This document shows, piece after piece, positions 10,480 to 21,268 of a DNA stretch of 64,000 nt (its first letter is position 1; the number at the start of each line of letters is the position of its first letter). The position numbers and the translations under genes are program-made. This stretch comes from Prinsepia uniflora (Eukaryota > Streptophyta > Magnoliopsida > Rosales > Rosaceae). The stretch lies in the NCBI GenBank assembly GCA_032719365.1, contig CM064870.1, positions 24,184,738-24,248,737 on the forward strand. The letters are read 5' to 3'. The notes under the pieces are model-generated. The model was not told the origin of the DNA and made no database searches. It saw nothing but the letters and a program-made list of their open reading frames with translations.

Positions 10480-11160
10480 AAATAGCGATTCCCACCCTAC
10501 AACAGGTCCCTCGGGAACACATAGTTATAGAAGTCCATCAACACTAGGGTCTTACAATTTTGATCGCGGACATCCAAATACCCACCCTCATCAAATATAG
10601 GGTAATAGCCTTCCAAGTTGGTCCTCCAGTGTTCCACAGGACGGCTTTTCAGCCCATAAAAAAACATGAGACAATCCTGAGCCGAATATGGCACCGGGGG
10701 TAGGGCCATGAGCTGATTCCCTGGAACGATTCTCATATTGGGGGACTAGGCGGTGAAGCAGGGGGAAAGGCCAGTTCAACCATGCTTGGACCATCCACAA
10801 TGGACCATTAAGGGACTATTTTGAGCTTGGATGACAGATGATGGTGTGTAAAAGATTATACATCTGGACCAGAATGACGGTGCCTAGTGACACGTCCTTA
10901 TAGGAAGCCAGAGCCTCAGCCAAAGAAACCCATTATTGCTTGAGTCCCTTGAAGGTGTTTGGAAAGACAAACCAATCTGACCAAAAGTGGAAAAAGTGGA
11001 CCTTTTCACGACCAGAGCCCAAATAATTTCCAGCTATTCCCAAGCCCTTAAAATCGGATTCAGGCCTAAGGTTCATTTCTGAATCAAAAGGGAAAAAAGC
11101 GTCAAGAAACAAAGAGAAAGTGGTAAATTTGTGGGGCATGGCTCTGATCATCGTAGGGCT
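10480..11160 (-). pseudogene. Degenerate gene fragment resembling the plant mobile domain (PMD)
   Basis: Minus-strand translation gives broken pieces in order: a segment ending HFWSDWFVFPNTFKGLKQ (11151-10933), then ASYKDVSLGTVILVQMYNLL, then NGPLWMVQAWLNWPFP (near 10800), then FYGLKSRPVEHWRTNLEGY (10660-10590) and a tail to about 10497. The NGPLWMVQAWLNWPFP piece after a small-residue-rich helix resembles the 'GPLW-QLW-YFP' core of the plant mobile domain found in MAIL1-like proteins and many transposons. Stops and frameshifts separate the pieces. Identification is by eye and moderate; a relic of another retroelement gag is possible. Confidence 0.4.
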
Positions 11161-13940
11161 TGCAGCATTAGGAGTACATGGGTTAGTGAATAAATTGGCT
11201 TAGTCAGCAATCTGACCTGAAGGGTTTAGGCAAAAAAGAATGGCCAAGTTAAGCAAAGTCGGCATCATGGGGCCAACTTGGAAATCGAATGTATTGGTAT
11301 TATCATTCCAAAAACAGATTGCAGCACTAAGCAGGTTTATATGTAGAGAAATAGGCATATCAGATAAACTCACCAGGTGGTATACTCCATTACGCCAGAA
11401 CTCTCAGAAGTACATCCTCTTCATCTTTGCCACCCATTTCAAAAAATGCCCGGAAATCTTCGATTTATTACCTGAGGGGAGCAAATGGGCCTAGCCCGAG
11501 TGATTGTCATTCCAAGCGAAGGAAGATCGTTGGAAGATTGGAGAGGATTGGAATTTCGACAGAACGTCGTATAATGAATCAGCTAAAACATGTAACTAAC
11601 CTCGCCAACACGACCCTAGGAAATAACGGTGGTCATCAACAAGGCTCACGGGCGATGTGGCGCTCTGCTTCACATGTATCAAGAATATCCCGGGAAAGCA
11701 AGCGACAGTGTTCAAAATTTTCCCCAGAAATCCATGGGGTTTTCAGGATGGCATGGTGTCTGTATCAGCAGAAAAAAAGAGACCCATCATGGGTTTTTCC
11801 TTTCTGGGATTTTTTGGGGGCCATGAGTTTTGTAGGATTCTCGAAGCTAAAAGCTGCAGGAAATGGAGGGATGACGATTTGTTCAAAGAAGGAGGTGCAA
11901 GCGAATTGGAACTGCCAAAGATACAGGCAACATAAGCGAAAGGGTTGAGGACACGTTCGTATGAATTTAAAATGTTTTATACCTAAAGCATTTCAAATTC
12001 AGGGGCCCAGATTGCGGCTCACAAAATTTAAAGGCCCAAAGAATGATTTTTGGCTCAAGACCAAGTAGTTCGTGTGTGAAAAGAAAGAAAACTTGGGCAG
12101 TGCTGTCAGAATAGGAAGAAAACAGAGGAAAAGAGGGAAGTACCCTTACTGAAAAAACAGGGAGGTAGGTCTCACATGGGTCCCGATCCAGCAAGTTGAA
12201 GAGCCCCCTTGACCACCTATAAATGGAGAACGACTTGGCTTCTCAAAAAGAAAGAATCAACCAATCACAACTCACCAAATTGATCTCCATCAATTTTTGA
12301 ACCTATGAACACATTTAACCAGGGTTTCATGGTTTAAAAATAGCTAGCCCTCTTAGCAAAAACTGATTCTTTTGACCTAGGAAATCAAGATGCAGCTTGT
12401 CTTCTCACACTTTCGAGGAATTTATGCAACTGCCTAACCGTCTTTCTGACTGCTCTAGCAGCAGTGTCATAATGGTTAAGCTCAATTTCCTGTATAAAAC
12501 TTATTTCTGACCATCCGTATCATAAAGGTTGTCTTCATCCTGACTAACCAGTTCATGGAATTTGGGGGAAGTTCGCAGTAGATCAACCTTCTTCCAGACC
12601 ACTTTGAGTTGGATTGATATTATCAACTACCGGATCACGGAAAGTCATCTCGACTACCGGTTCAAGGATAGTGTTCGGTCACCGTTTCTACGGAAAACCA
12701 TCCTGACTAACGCCCTACGGAAAGTCATCCTGATTGCCAGCTAATGGCTAATCACTGAGGAATTCAAACCTCCCTTTCGACGTCTCTCCATCGCATTTGA
12801 GTGCTCTGCCATCATATAGCATGATTTTCGACTGATATTCTTTTCAGTTGATGATTCCCGAAACTTCTTACTTATTACGAATTTGGAGCACGATAGGAAT
12901 AATTTACTTCTTTTCACTTGTAACTTCAGTTTGTTTAAATTCAAGTACTTTTACATTCCTGTATTTATACTACCGCATTCATTTCAATATAAAAATCAGA
13001 TTTTCTTAAGTACGCAATTGGTTCTCGGGACATACCATTCAAACGTGGTTTTCGACTTCACAAGTCGGGATACCATCTTTGTGCGTTGGCCCGATTACTT
13101 TGATTTCGACTCGAGAGAACCTGGGACCACTAACCCCCTTAACAAACTAAAATAGACACGTTGCCAATCAGAGTATCATGGCGAAATAAAATTCATTGGT
13201 TTGGGCAACACTGGAGAAAGAATGTTAAGTCCTTGAAAAATGCATAGAAAAGAACAGCGTAGGAGAAATCTTATCAACCTGCCCCCACGATCGTTTTGAT
13301 TAGAAGAAAGGTTCTTAGGCAAAAAACGGAACCAACCAACACTGTCTAGTAGCAGTTTCTCTACTGGTGGCACACATACCCTCGAGCTGAGAAAGCCCAT
13401 TTGCTTCCTGGTTTGCCCATTCAGGGATTGACCGCAGCATCAGGGTCTGCTGCTCTCAGCCCATCCAGCATCTCTACACCGATCACGATAAAAGAGACCC
13501 GCACGATTGGTCCATCTCCATCGCTTCCGCAGAACAGGTTCCACGTAGAGGCCCAGCTAGGGTTACCTTGGGACATTCGACTCATAATACGAGAAAAAAA
13601 ATTTGGGCAGGAACAATAATAATATGAGATCACTCCCAGTCAATTTGTTTGGAAAAGATGAAACCATCCCTACCCTTTTTTTCCCGATCATCAAGTTCGT
13701 AGCTCGCGAATATATAGAAGGTTGAAAAATTATTGGTAGATATCGTCAATTATTGGTTAATTGTGGTGATAGTTATCGATATTTGCCTAAATCAAGGATA
13801 TTGGGAGAAAATTGTTCTTCTCCTTGGTATGATGTCGATCCCCCAATTTAACGATATTTCCATGAAAATATCGGCGAAAGTACTAATATTTTTAACCATG
13901 GTCGTAGTTAGATGCTAAATTCTATAGTCGGATATAGAGT
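11161..13940. other. Unassigned repetitive or intergenic DNA
   Basis: No intact gene is recognised. A clear TATAAAT lies at 12218-12224 in CCTATAAATGGAG, about 30 bp before a pyrimidine/A-rich start-like region. About 12505-12745 holds imperfect 35-45-bp repeats around CATCCTGACTAAC and CTACGGAAAGTCATC. This combination is what an old LTR promoter region can look like, but I found no matching second LTR, PBS or TSD. Short open frames here look random. Confidence 0.4.
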
Positions 13941-14261
13941 AGGTGGGTGAACTCTTCACTCTTTCATTAACTACGTACCTCATGGGCAATGACATGGTCA
14001 AGAATATAAGTTCGAAGCAGCACTTCGTTTTGAATTAAGAATTAATTAAGGTTGAAAGATATGCTTTATATATATACAATTATAATGGCAGGAAAAAAAT
14101 GAAATATCAATATTGGCAACGTCGATGATGGCCTGAGAGAATTTTATGAATGTATGTTCTCTATTTTCTTAAAGTAATTATGATATCAACCATTTTGAGT
14201 ATTTAAAGGTATGCAATATTCATTAACATAATATATCTACTTGAAACGTAATACAATTAAA

Positions 14262-14270
14262 TGAGAGAGA

Positions 14271-14367
<97 letters not shown>
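14262..14367. repeat. (GA)n microsatellite, about 105 bp
   Basis: An almost pure AG/GA dinucleotide tract with one GGG interruption near its left end (about 14272). Minus-strand reading frames through it give long Leu-Ser repeats, which are not genes. Confidence 0.97.
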
Positions 14368-14368
<1 letters not shown>

Positions 14369-15345
14369 ATGGTTGTTGAAGGTGGTAAATGTGAAAACTG
14401 ATGGGTGATAACCTAGAATTGGACTCATATGGCGGATGGAAGTAAATGTGATAAATTATTAAAGTTCGAGTACTATACAATATATATATATATACATATA
14501 TGATAAAGATGAATATATCGGTAGTATATCAAATATACTTAAATATTATTCGTATGAAAAATAATAGGTACTATCAGATATTTATATTAAAAATATAAAG
14601 CGGTCGTTTTTACTCTACCTTAATTCTCCCTCACTACATTTTCTTAATTCCTCCGTCCCGACCATATGTGGCCAGTGACCTACACTTTAAACTTAATAGA
14701 AAGCGCACACTCCCATGCTATAATGACTTGCAATTACTCCCTTCCCCTTTGTGACTACTCATGGGTACTGTTCATAATATACGCAGCCACTTAGCCAATT
14801 AGCCTGCCACCTCCACCCAAGTACCCAACCATACATAAATGAATGAACCACATTCATATGCATTGTAATTTTCATATCTCATCATTTATAATACTAATTA
14901 ATTAAGGGTTATTCTTAAAGGGAATTATTCATATATGTGTCCTCGTTGAAGAATTAATGTAAATTTCCCTTGCATGCCTTGCAGCATATATATATAGAGA
15001 GAGAGAGAGAACTCCACATCATAACTTGCTGGTCCATTAAATAGATGATAATTAATTAAAAAAAAAATAATGTACGTAATTAATGGATGATCTAACATAT
15101 GATGTACGTACATATGTTAACGGATATGAATGAACGATTAATCTATCTCTGAAATCTAAGGAGATTGTGTGATTGAAGGGGAAGAAGTTGAAATTGATTT
15201 GATGATCATGGTAGGCACGGAGATGCCGTGGGGTGGACATTGTAAGGCTTTAAATTCCATAATAATTAGGGAAAACAAGTTGCACAGATCCTCTGATCGG
15301 CACTGATCGGGCAGTGACTACTACTAGTACCCGTCCTCATCACAC

Positions 15346-15349
<4 letters not shown>

Positions 15350-15387
<38 letters not shown>
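15350..15387. repeat. (TA)n microsatellite
   Basis: An uninterrupted run of about nineteen AT units, immediately before the CAGTGCTAGCTCC sequence. Confidence 0.95.
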
Positions 15388-15390
<3 letters not shown>

Positions 15391-16082
15391 TTAAGCAGTG
15401 CTAGCTCCATCTCTGCTAGCTACTGCGAGCTGTACTCTGTCCCTGTCCCTACCTACCTAGCATCTCATTCATTCATTCACTACCATCCTCAACACATGTT
15501 TTTCCTCAACTTCTCCAATTATTAATTCATTTGTTAACTAATTTTTTACACACTTTCTTCCTATTATATATTATGTATATTTGTAAGCTTTTTATTATAA
15601 ATATTTCCGGAATTAGTTCATATAAATCTCTCTATTTTGCTCCATCATTAGCAATTTTTCTCACCTAATTAACTTTCAAAACTGGCTAGAGAGACTAAAA
15701 ACATCTCACGTTACGCCTCAATTCTCTCTATTTCATACAAGCATCTGTCTACTTACTTGCTATCTACAACACTAGCTTTGTACGTGGCAAATCAGTGTGG
15801 GCATTTAATTAAGGCATTCATTTGTATTAAATATTATAGAAATTAAAATTAAATCGCTACTGTCGTTTAACAAAATGAAGAAATAATATAACTGTTTTTT
15901 TTTTCATTTAGTTATAATTTTATTCACTTAGATTATAATAATGGGAAGGTCTAGAGCCCCTATAATTATTTAATATTTTAGTTTGTGATGTAAATATTTC
16001 GGTTCAATTGCATTAATAAAGTGTCTCTTTGACAAAAAAAGATTATAATAATGGTACATACATAGCTATCAACATATTATAT

Positions 16083-16518
16083 CACTACAAGAAAAGGCTT
16101 TACGCCCGACAAAATTTTTCCCAGCAAATATCTTCCCTTTGTTGAAAGTCATTTTGCTCAACGAATATGATGAGCTCATCGGGTTAAGTCCTGGCAAGAA
16201 GGAAACTTATTCATGCGCAAATATTGTGAAACTTATGTGACAAAAAAACAGTGCTCGTCGGGTAAACCTTACAACAGCGACCAACATAATATATGGATAT
16301 GATTCGTCGGGTAAGATTAAACGGTGACTAAGTTTGCTTGAAAAAGTCTGCTTGACAGGTCATCTGATTGGCAGAAAGGAAATTTCGTTGGCGCCCAAAA
16401 GTGTGAAATTGTGTTCCTTGCCTGACAAATCATTAAAATTTTCCCTACGAATACCTTCGTCGGGCAAACTACAATCAATATTTAACACAGATGACTCATT
16501 CTTCTTCCTCTCCACCCA

Positions 16519-16558
<40 letters not shown>

Positions 16559-18302
16559 CCTCACAACTTGATCTCTCCCTCTCACTAACTAATTAATTCT
16601 TCACGAACATTTCATCTTCTCATCATATCCGACTTTGATTACTTCGTGGTCTCGTCCTCGCGCTGATCCGGTTGTGGATAAGGAGTCAGTTTGGTTACGG
16701 TAGCTTTCACGCTGATGGATGCAGCCCCTCCAGTTACACCAGTGGATGTAGGCCCTCCAATTACGCCAGTGGACGCAGTCCCTTCCGTTATGCCTACAGA
16801 TGCAGGTTTTTCCCATCGGGGAGCATTCGTGACCTGGTCCGTCGTCGGTTTGTCAACAACAAACAAAGGAATAAGGGCAACGCTGTATCGACTCCAAGAC
16901 CCCAGAGGATCAGGTCAGAGTGGACGAGCCGAATTTTTTTTCTAAGACGATCCCTAAGGGTGAATGGTTAAATATTTTTATTTAAAAGAACTTTTTTTTG
17001 GCTCATTTTTCTTACTAATGTTTATCGAATTTTCAAGGAGAAACATAAGCGCACGGAGAATAAATTGGGGGTTGTCATCCTAGCGGATTTGCAAGGCGAC
17101 GAATGCCAAGATTTAGCTCGTCTACGTCCCTTGACTCTACTCATCGCCTATCAGGATCCACAGCTTGATGGTGCATGACATGGGTGCCATTATTCCCACC
17201 TATTGTCTCATCATGGGCGATACATTCAGGAAGCAATCCCCGGAGCAGCTCAGGCTCTGTTGGGGTACCTTATCAGTAGTAATTATTTTTAATTATTTTT
17301 AATTATTTTAACTATTTTACTTATTTTAATAATTTATTGCAGACCAATTTTTAGTATGATCCTGATGATGGTGCTCTCATGAAATACATGGAACACTATT
17401 GGCAGCTACGATGCGCATAGTGGAAGTACGAGCTCCACGAATGGTGGAAGAGCTGGTCCACCCCGGAGGAAGCTCGTGCTAATCCTCGAAGGAGCTGGAG
17501 GGGCCTAGGGAGATCAGGTGGGACTTGATCTGCAAGTATTTTGTGTCGCATGGATATCTGGTAATGTTCATTTACTTAAATTGTTCAGTTTTTTTTAATT
17601 GTACCTATCCATTTCATAATTTAATTATTTCTAGTAATGAACAAAAAAATTTGAGGGTTAACAAGATAAACCGAGAGGCGAAGAAGTTGAACCATCACAT
17701 GAGGTCACATCCCTTCGAGGCCAGGAAAGAGGGCCGACGCAACGATGGGTTGCTGTTCCCAGAGGTGGATGCTTGAAGACAGATTTATGCTGGCTAGTGC
17801 AGCCAAGAGGCTGACCCTATTCACATAAGTTTAAATTGTTATATTTAGTTTTAAAATTATTTGTTGATTTTTAAAATTACTAATAAATATGTTTTTTATT
17901 TTGTTCGTGGAAATACTAGAATAGGTCATGCAAACACAGGTGGAGTTAACGCATGGGTAGCCGGTCGTACCCTTGGAGCAATAGCTGCCGGATACGGAGC
18001 GGTCGAGGGAGATCCTGGAGCCATGGCTGGGTGAGCGTCCAGGAATGATCATTTGCGGGGCCAGCAAAGGGTTAAAACGAGATATATCATCTAGCTCCGA
18101 AGGTTTTTCTAAGGAAACCAATCCCTAGAAGTTCTCGGAATTAAGGCGCAATTACACTACCCTCCAGACTAAGACTGAACAGTTGAAGGCCCAAAGCGAG
18201 AGCCTCCAAGATCAAAACGACAAGATCAAGGCTTAGCCCACTATGGTCTTTTAGGGCTTAGACGAAACAATTTTGCCTGGTTATGTTACGTTTCTTGTAG
18301 TG
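16083..18302 (+). mobile_element. CACTA (En/Spm) DNA transposon, 2220 bp, probably non-autonomous
   Basis: The left end CACTACAAGAAAAGGC (16083) and right end TTTCTTGTAGTG (to 18302) form the CACTA terminal inverted repeat, flanked by the 3-bp duplication TAT (16080-16082 and 18303-18305). Near the left end CGTCGGG(T/C)AA-type motifs recur (about 16172, 16257, 16303, 16460, with a reverse copy near 16104), as expected of subterminal transposase-binding repeats. Internal frames retain pieces like the Ptta/En/Spm plant transposase family: INREAKKLNHHMRSHPFEAR (about 17670-17730) and GRTLGAIAAGYGAVEGDP (about 17960-18015). Both are broken by stops. A (CT)n tract lies near 16521-16552. The element cannot move itself. 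Confidence 0.88.
17030..18240 (+). pseudogene. En/Spm-type transposase relic inside the CACTA element
   Basis: Plus-strand fragments include VVILADLQGDECQDLARLRP (about 17070-17130), a short frame to 17776 with conserved-looking NREAKKLNHHMRSHPFEA, and AWVAGRTLGAIAAGYGAVEG followed by an acidic/glutamine-rich tail. AT-rich stretches between pieces (17280-17340, 17565-17640, 17825-17905) look like introns. Frames are interrupted by stops (for example the TAG near 17514 and TGA at 17774-17776), so no functional protein is expected. Assignment rests on the surrounding CACTA ends more than on the fragments. Confidence 0.5.
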
Positions 18303-20700
18303 TATAGATAAGGTGTCAAGAATAAAATTTTTTGAATAACTAATGTAAAACGTTGATAAGGTAACAATAGAAGTTTAACAGAAAGGCATTTTATATAAGG
18401 ATGGAAAACCTAATAATATAATAATCTAACACCCATAAATAGTTGGAAAATTTATTGGTAACAATAACAAGTAAATCAAGTAACCAAGTTCAGTAAGCTA
18501 ATCAAACTAAGATATCAAATAGATTTAGAATTTGATTTCTAAATCTCCCCATCAAGTTGGAGAGTCAACATTGTAAAGTCCCAACTTACTGATTAAACTT
18601 CTCATCTTACTCTGTACTTCGCTTCTTCTGCTTTTCTAACTAAAACAATACTTTCTAACACCCCCTTGCATTGTGAGTTTTCCAGGAAGTCATGTCAATA
18701 TTGCCAATGCAATTTCAATGGTGTTGTGCTTTTAGTGATATGATATTGGTGCTATGTTTTTAGTGTTATGTCACCGGTGCTATGTATGAATCTATTGTTG
18801 TTTCTGTTTGACAAGTTGAATGGAATGGAATTGGATGGGTGTCTGGAAAAATTCCTTGGATGAAGAGGCTATTAGTTTTTGTATTGATATTAAAAAATGT
18901 ATTAAATAATTGAGATGGAATTTGGAAATTGAAATTGAAATTGATTTTGATATTGAAACTGAAATTGAAATTGAACAATTGAAGAGGAGAAACATATTTA
19001 AGATAGAATTAAGGTCAAAAAGATAATAAATCTAGAAAGAAGAGAATAAAATAAAAGGTAAAGATTAGGGTTTAAAAGGATAAAGAGGCAAGAAATTATA
19101 AGTTAAGATAATTTTATTCAACAATCAAGTATGTGTCGATCACGTGAGGTTAATTATGACCTTGGGTGCACGAAGCTGCACTCCTAAGGGAGGAAGCTTA
19201 AACGAATTTGTAGTTTAGGTACGTAATTGCTCTGATATTATGTCAAAAATATAATTTGGCTGAACAATTGAATTGTAAAATATTGATAATTAGGGTTACA
19301 AAAGAAGTCTAATAGAAAGCCTTTTCTAATACTCCACTCAAATTAGAAAGTGGATATTGTGAAATTCCAACTTAACTGCTGATTAAACTTTTTATCTTAC
19401 TTTACTCTTCGTTTTTTCTGCATTTCTAACTAAAGTAATACCTAATTTCTAACATAGGACTCTTTAATTTAACGATATATAAATGAGAATTTTTGGCCCA
19501 TTGTTTAGAAAAGTTTAAGGGTTAGGTGAGAGAAATCACTGTTCAATATATATATAATACACAAATCCAGAGTACATTGTAGGGTCATGAAGAGAGGATA
19601 AAGAAACTAATTAAAGGTGCATGCATGGTTAATTTAATGAATTTACAGTATCTATGAGCATGAAAAGAGTAGTGATGATCTAGTTCGATCACCAACGGTA
19701 ACAAACAGCAACGTCTGAGAGTCTGAGAGTAACAGTGGATCATCATCATAAGTACGTACATATACACAGTACAATTGCTTTAAATTTGGACTGTGAGGTT
19801 AATTTCTGGAGGAACATTCTCCCTCGATCCATAGTGATGAGCCTGCTCCTCTGCATGCATATATATATTTTACCACAATTCATTTCATTTCTTTCATTCA
19901 TACAATAGAATAGCTGCCTTCTATTATTATTTCAGTGCTTAATTAATCGTGTTCTTTCTTGCCACTTCCCCATATGAAGAAACTATTATCCCTTCACTTT
20001 TTACAATTTTATCCCACTGCCACCTGATGAACCCATGCATGAATCTCTCAAATCCACAATATCTTTTTATTCTTTTCAACTGAGTGTAGCTATAGGACCT
20101 GGACCAAAGCATAGAACCAACCCAACTATATATCAATGCCCAATTTGGTTACTTATTTATTTGAATTACAAGACTAATTTTAGTGGTTTAAAACTCAGAC
20201 CCCACCTATATATATGTATCAAATATATTATAAATTATTATATCTAAATAATTTGCAAGGTGAAATTTTCAATGCATGCATGCATGCATATGTATGTCTG
20301 TAGTGCAATATGGGGATGACGTACATCATAATTAACTCAATTCATCGATCATAAAAAAATTATGAAATTTGAAGCCATGGTTTACAAGAGGTACGTATAA
20401 TATATTGAAATTGATATATGATGTTATCGCAGCCGTCCATAAATTTAATAAATGATGGAAGGAAGGTGAGCCAGCTTCTTGTTCCTAGTCATATGGTTCA
20501 TGCATATGTATATATACCCTTTAATAATTCATTTTTGAGATCAGCATGTACGCATTAGCTAGGACTTTTTCGTACGTGTAACCTAATTAACAATTTTAAT
20601 ATACAAAATTTTGTCATCTAAATTTGTTTTGCGGCTGTTATTAAGGTGAACTGATATCTATGTACGCGCGTACGTATGCATGTTCTCTATATATACATAG
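18303..20700. other. Intergenic region upstream of SPCH, with dispersed repeat copies
   Basis: AT-rich, no gene supported. It holds two related segments (about 18340-18660 and 19240-19450), a GAAATTGAAATTGA-type short repeat (18910-18975) that gives spurious Phe/Asn-rich minus-strand frames, and a run of four overlapping TGCATG motifs (20272-20290). The segment 19375-19770 recurs downstream of SPCH. Confidence 0.6.
19375..19770 (+). repeat. Upstream copy of a direct repeat flanking SPCH
   Basis: It matches about 26510-26870 in the same orientation, including the blocks TTTCTAACTAAA, AGTACATT.TAGGGTCATGAA, TTTACAGTATCTATGAGCAT, AGTGATGATCTAG and AACAATGGATCATCATCAT. Small insertions and deletions separate the copies. 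Part of the first 80 bp also occurs at 18585-18655. Origin unknown; no TSD or terminal repeats are visible. Confidence 0.7.
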
Positions 20701-21187
20701 CAAGTTGGATTTCATCTTATATAAATAAGGGCCTAGCTAGTTGCTAGCATTTTCAAGTGCACCTCACCTCACTCTGCCTACTTAAATTAATTGATAGATT
20801 ATTTATATATTTATATTATATTGTTGGTTTCTTGGGATTCTGTGGTATTCTGTACTGCCGGCAGCAGCCTCCCTGATGAGTTTCTGTGCAAGATCCCACG
20901 CAGACATAATAAATCGTTCTAACGGTTAAATGAAAACCAAGAAAATTGAATATATATCACAAAACCTGCTTTTCTCTCTCATGCGCACTCACAGTAGTTC
21001 AGAACTTCAAAACAGCCACGCACTTAAGCAGCAAAAGCAAAGCCAATTTGCAAAGGGCATCATCATCATCACACATCAGAAAAATATATAGATCCATGAA
21101 TGATGGTGATGGTTTAGTCCCTGTCACCTGATCACCCCTCGATCTCTTATTATTATTCACTCACTTTTCATCAGATTTCTCAGCCAT

Positions 21188-21195
21188 TATATAAG
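21188..21195 (+). promoter_or_regulatory. Candidate TATA box of SPCH
   Basis: TATATAAG lies 74 bp before the chosen start codon, leaving a short leader that contains a (CT)n tract (21216-21241). An alternative TATA-like TATATAAATAAG lies near 20719-20730 and would give a leader of over 500 bp. Transcript ends are needed to choose. Confidence 0.4.
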
Positions 21196-21215
21196 TTTCT
21201 TGATCTTGACATACT

Positions 21216-21241
21216 CTCTCTCTCTCTCTCTCTCTCTCTCC
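21216..21241 (+). repeat. (CT)n tract in the predicted SPCH leader
   Basis: An uninterrupted pyrimidine dinucleotide tract directly upstream of the coding start. CT-rich leaders are common in plant genes and can be bound by BBR/BPC GAGA-binding proteins. Translated in frame it gives a Ser-Leu run that falsely extends the open frame. Confidence 0.85.
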
Positions 21242-21268
21242 TTCCTCTTTGTTAAGGGACAAACTCCC

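Larger units (their letters stand above)
13941..16082. other. AT-rich intergenic DNA with microsatellites
   Basis: No gene is supported. The (GA)n tract and (TA)n tract are listed separately; a short (AT)n lies near 14480-14500 and a short (GA)n near 14996-15010. Predicted proteins here are translations of simple repeats. Confidence 0.6.

Noticed and set aside
14223..14480. Leu-Ser repeat proteins on the minus strand
   Set aside because: Direct translation of the (GA)n microsatellite.
20946..21131. 61-codon open frame upstream of SPCH as an uORF
   Set aside because: It would be in the leader only if the distal TATA near 20720 is used; no motif or coding bias supports it.
21200..21268. Upstream ATG extending SPCH by 23 residues
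   Set aside because: The extension is a translation of the (CT)n leader (Ser-Leu run) and is not part of the family protein; ATG at 21269 gives the usual short N-terminus before the conserved DDLFSILESL.
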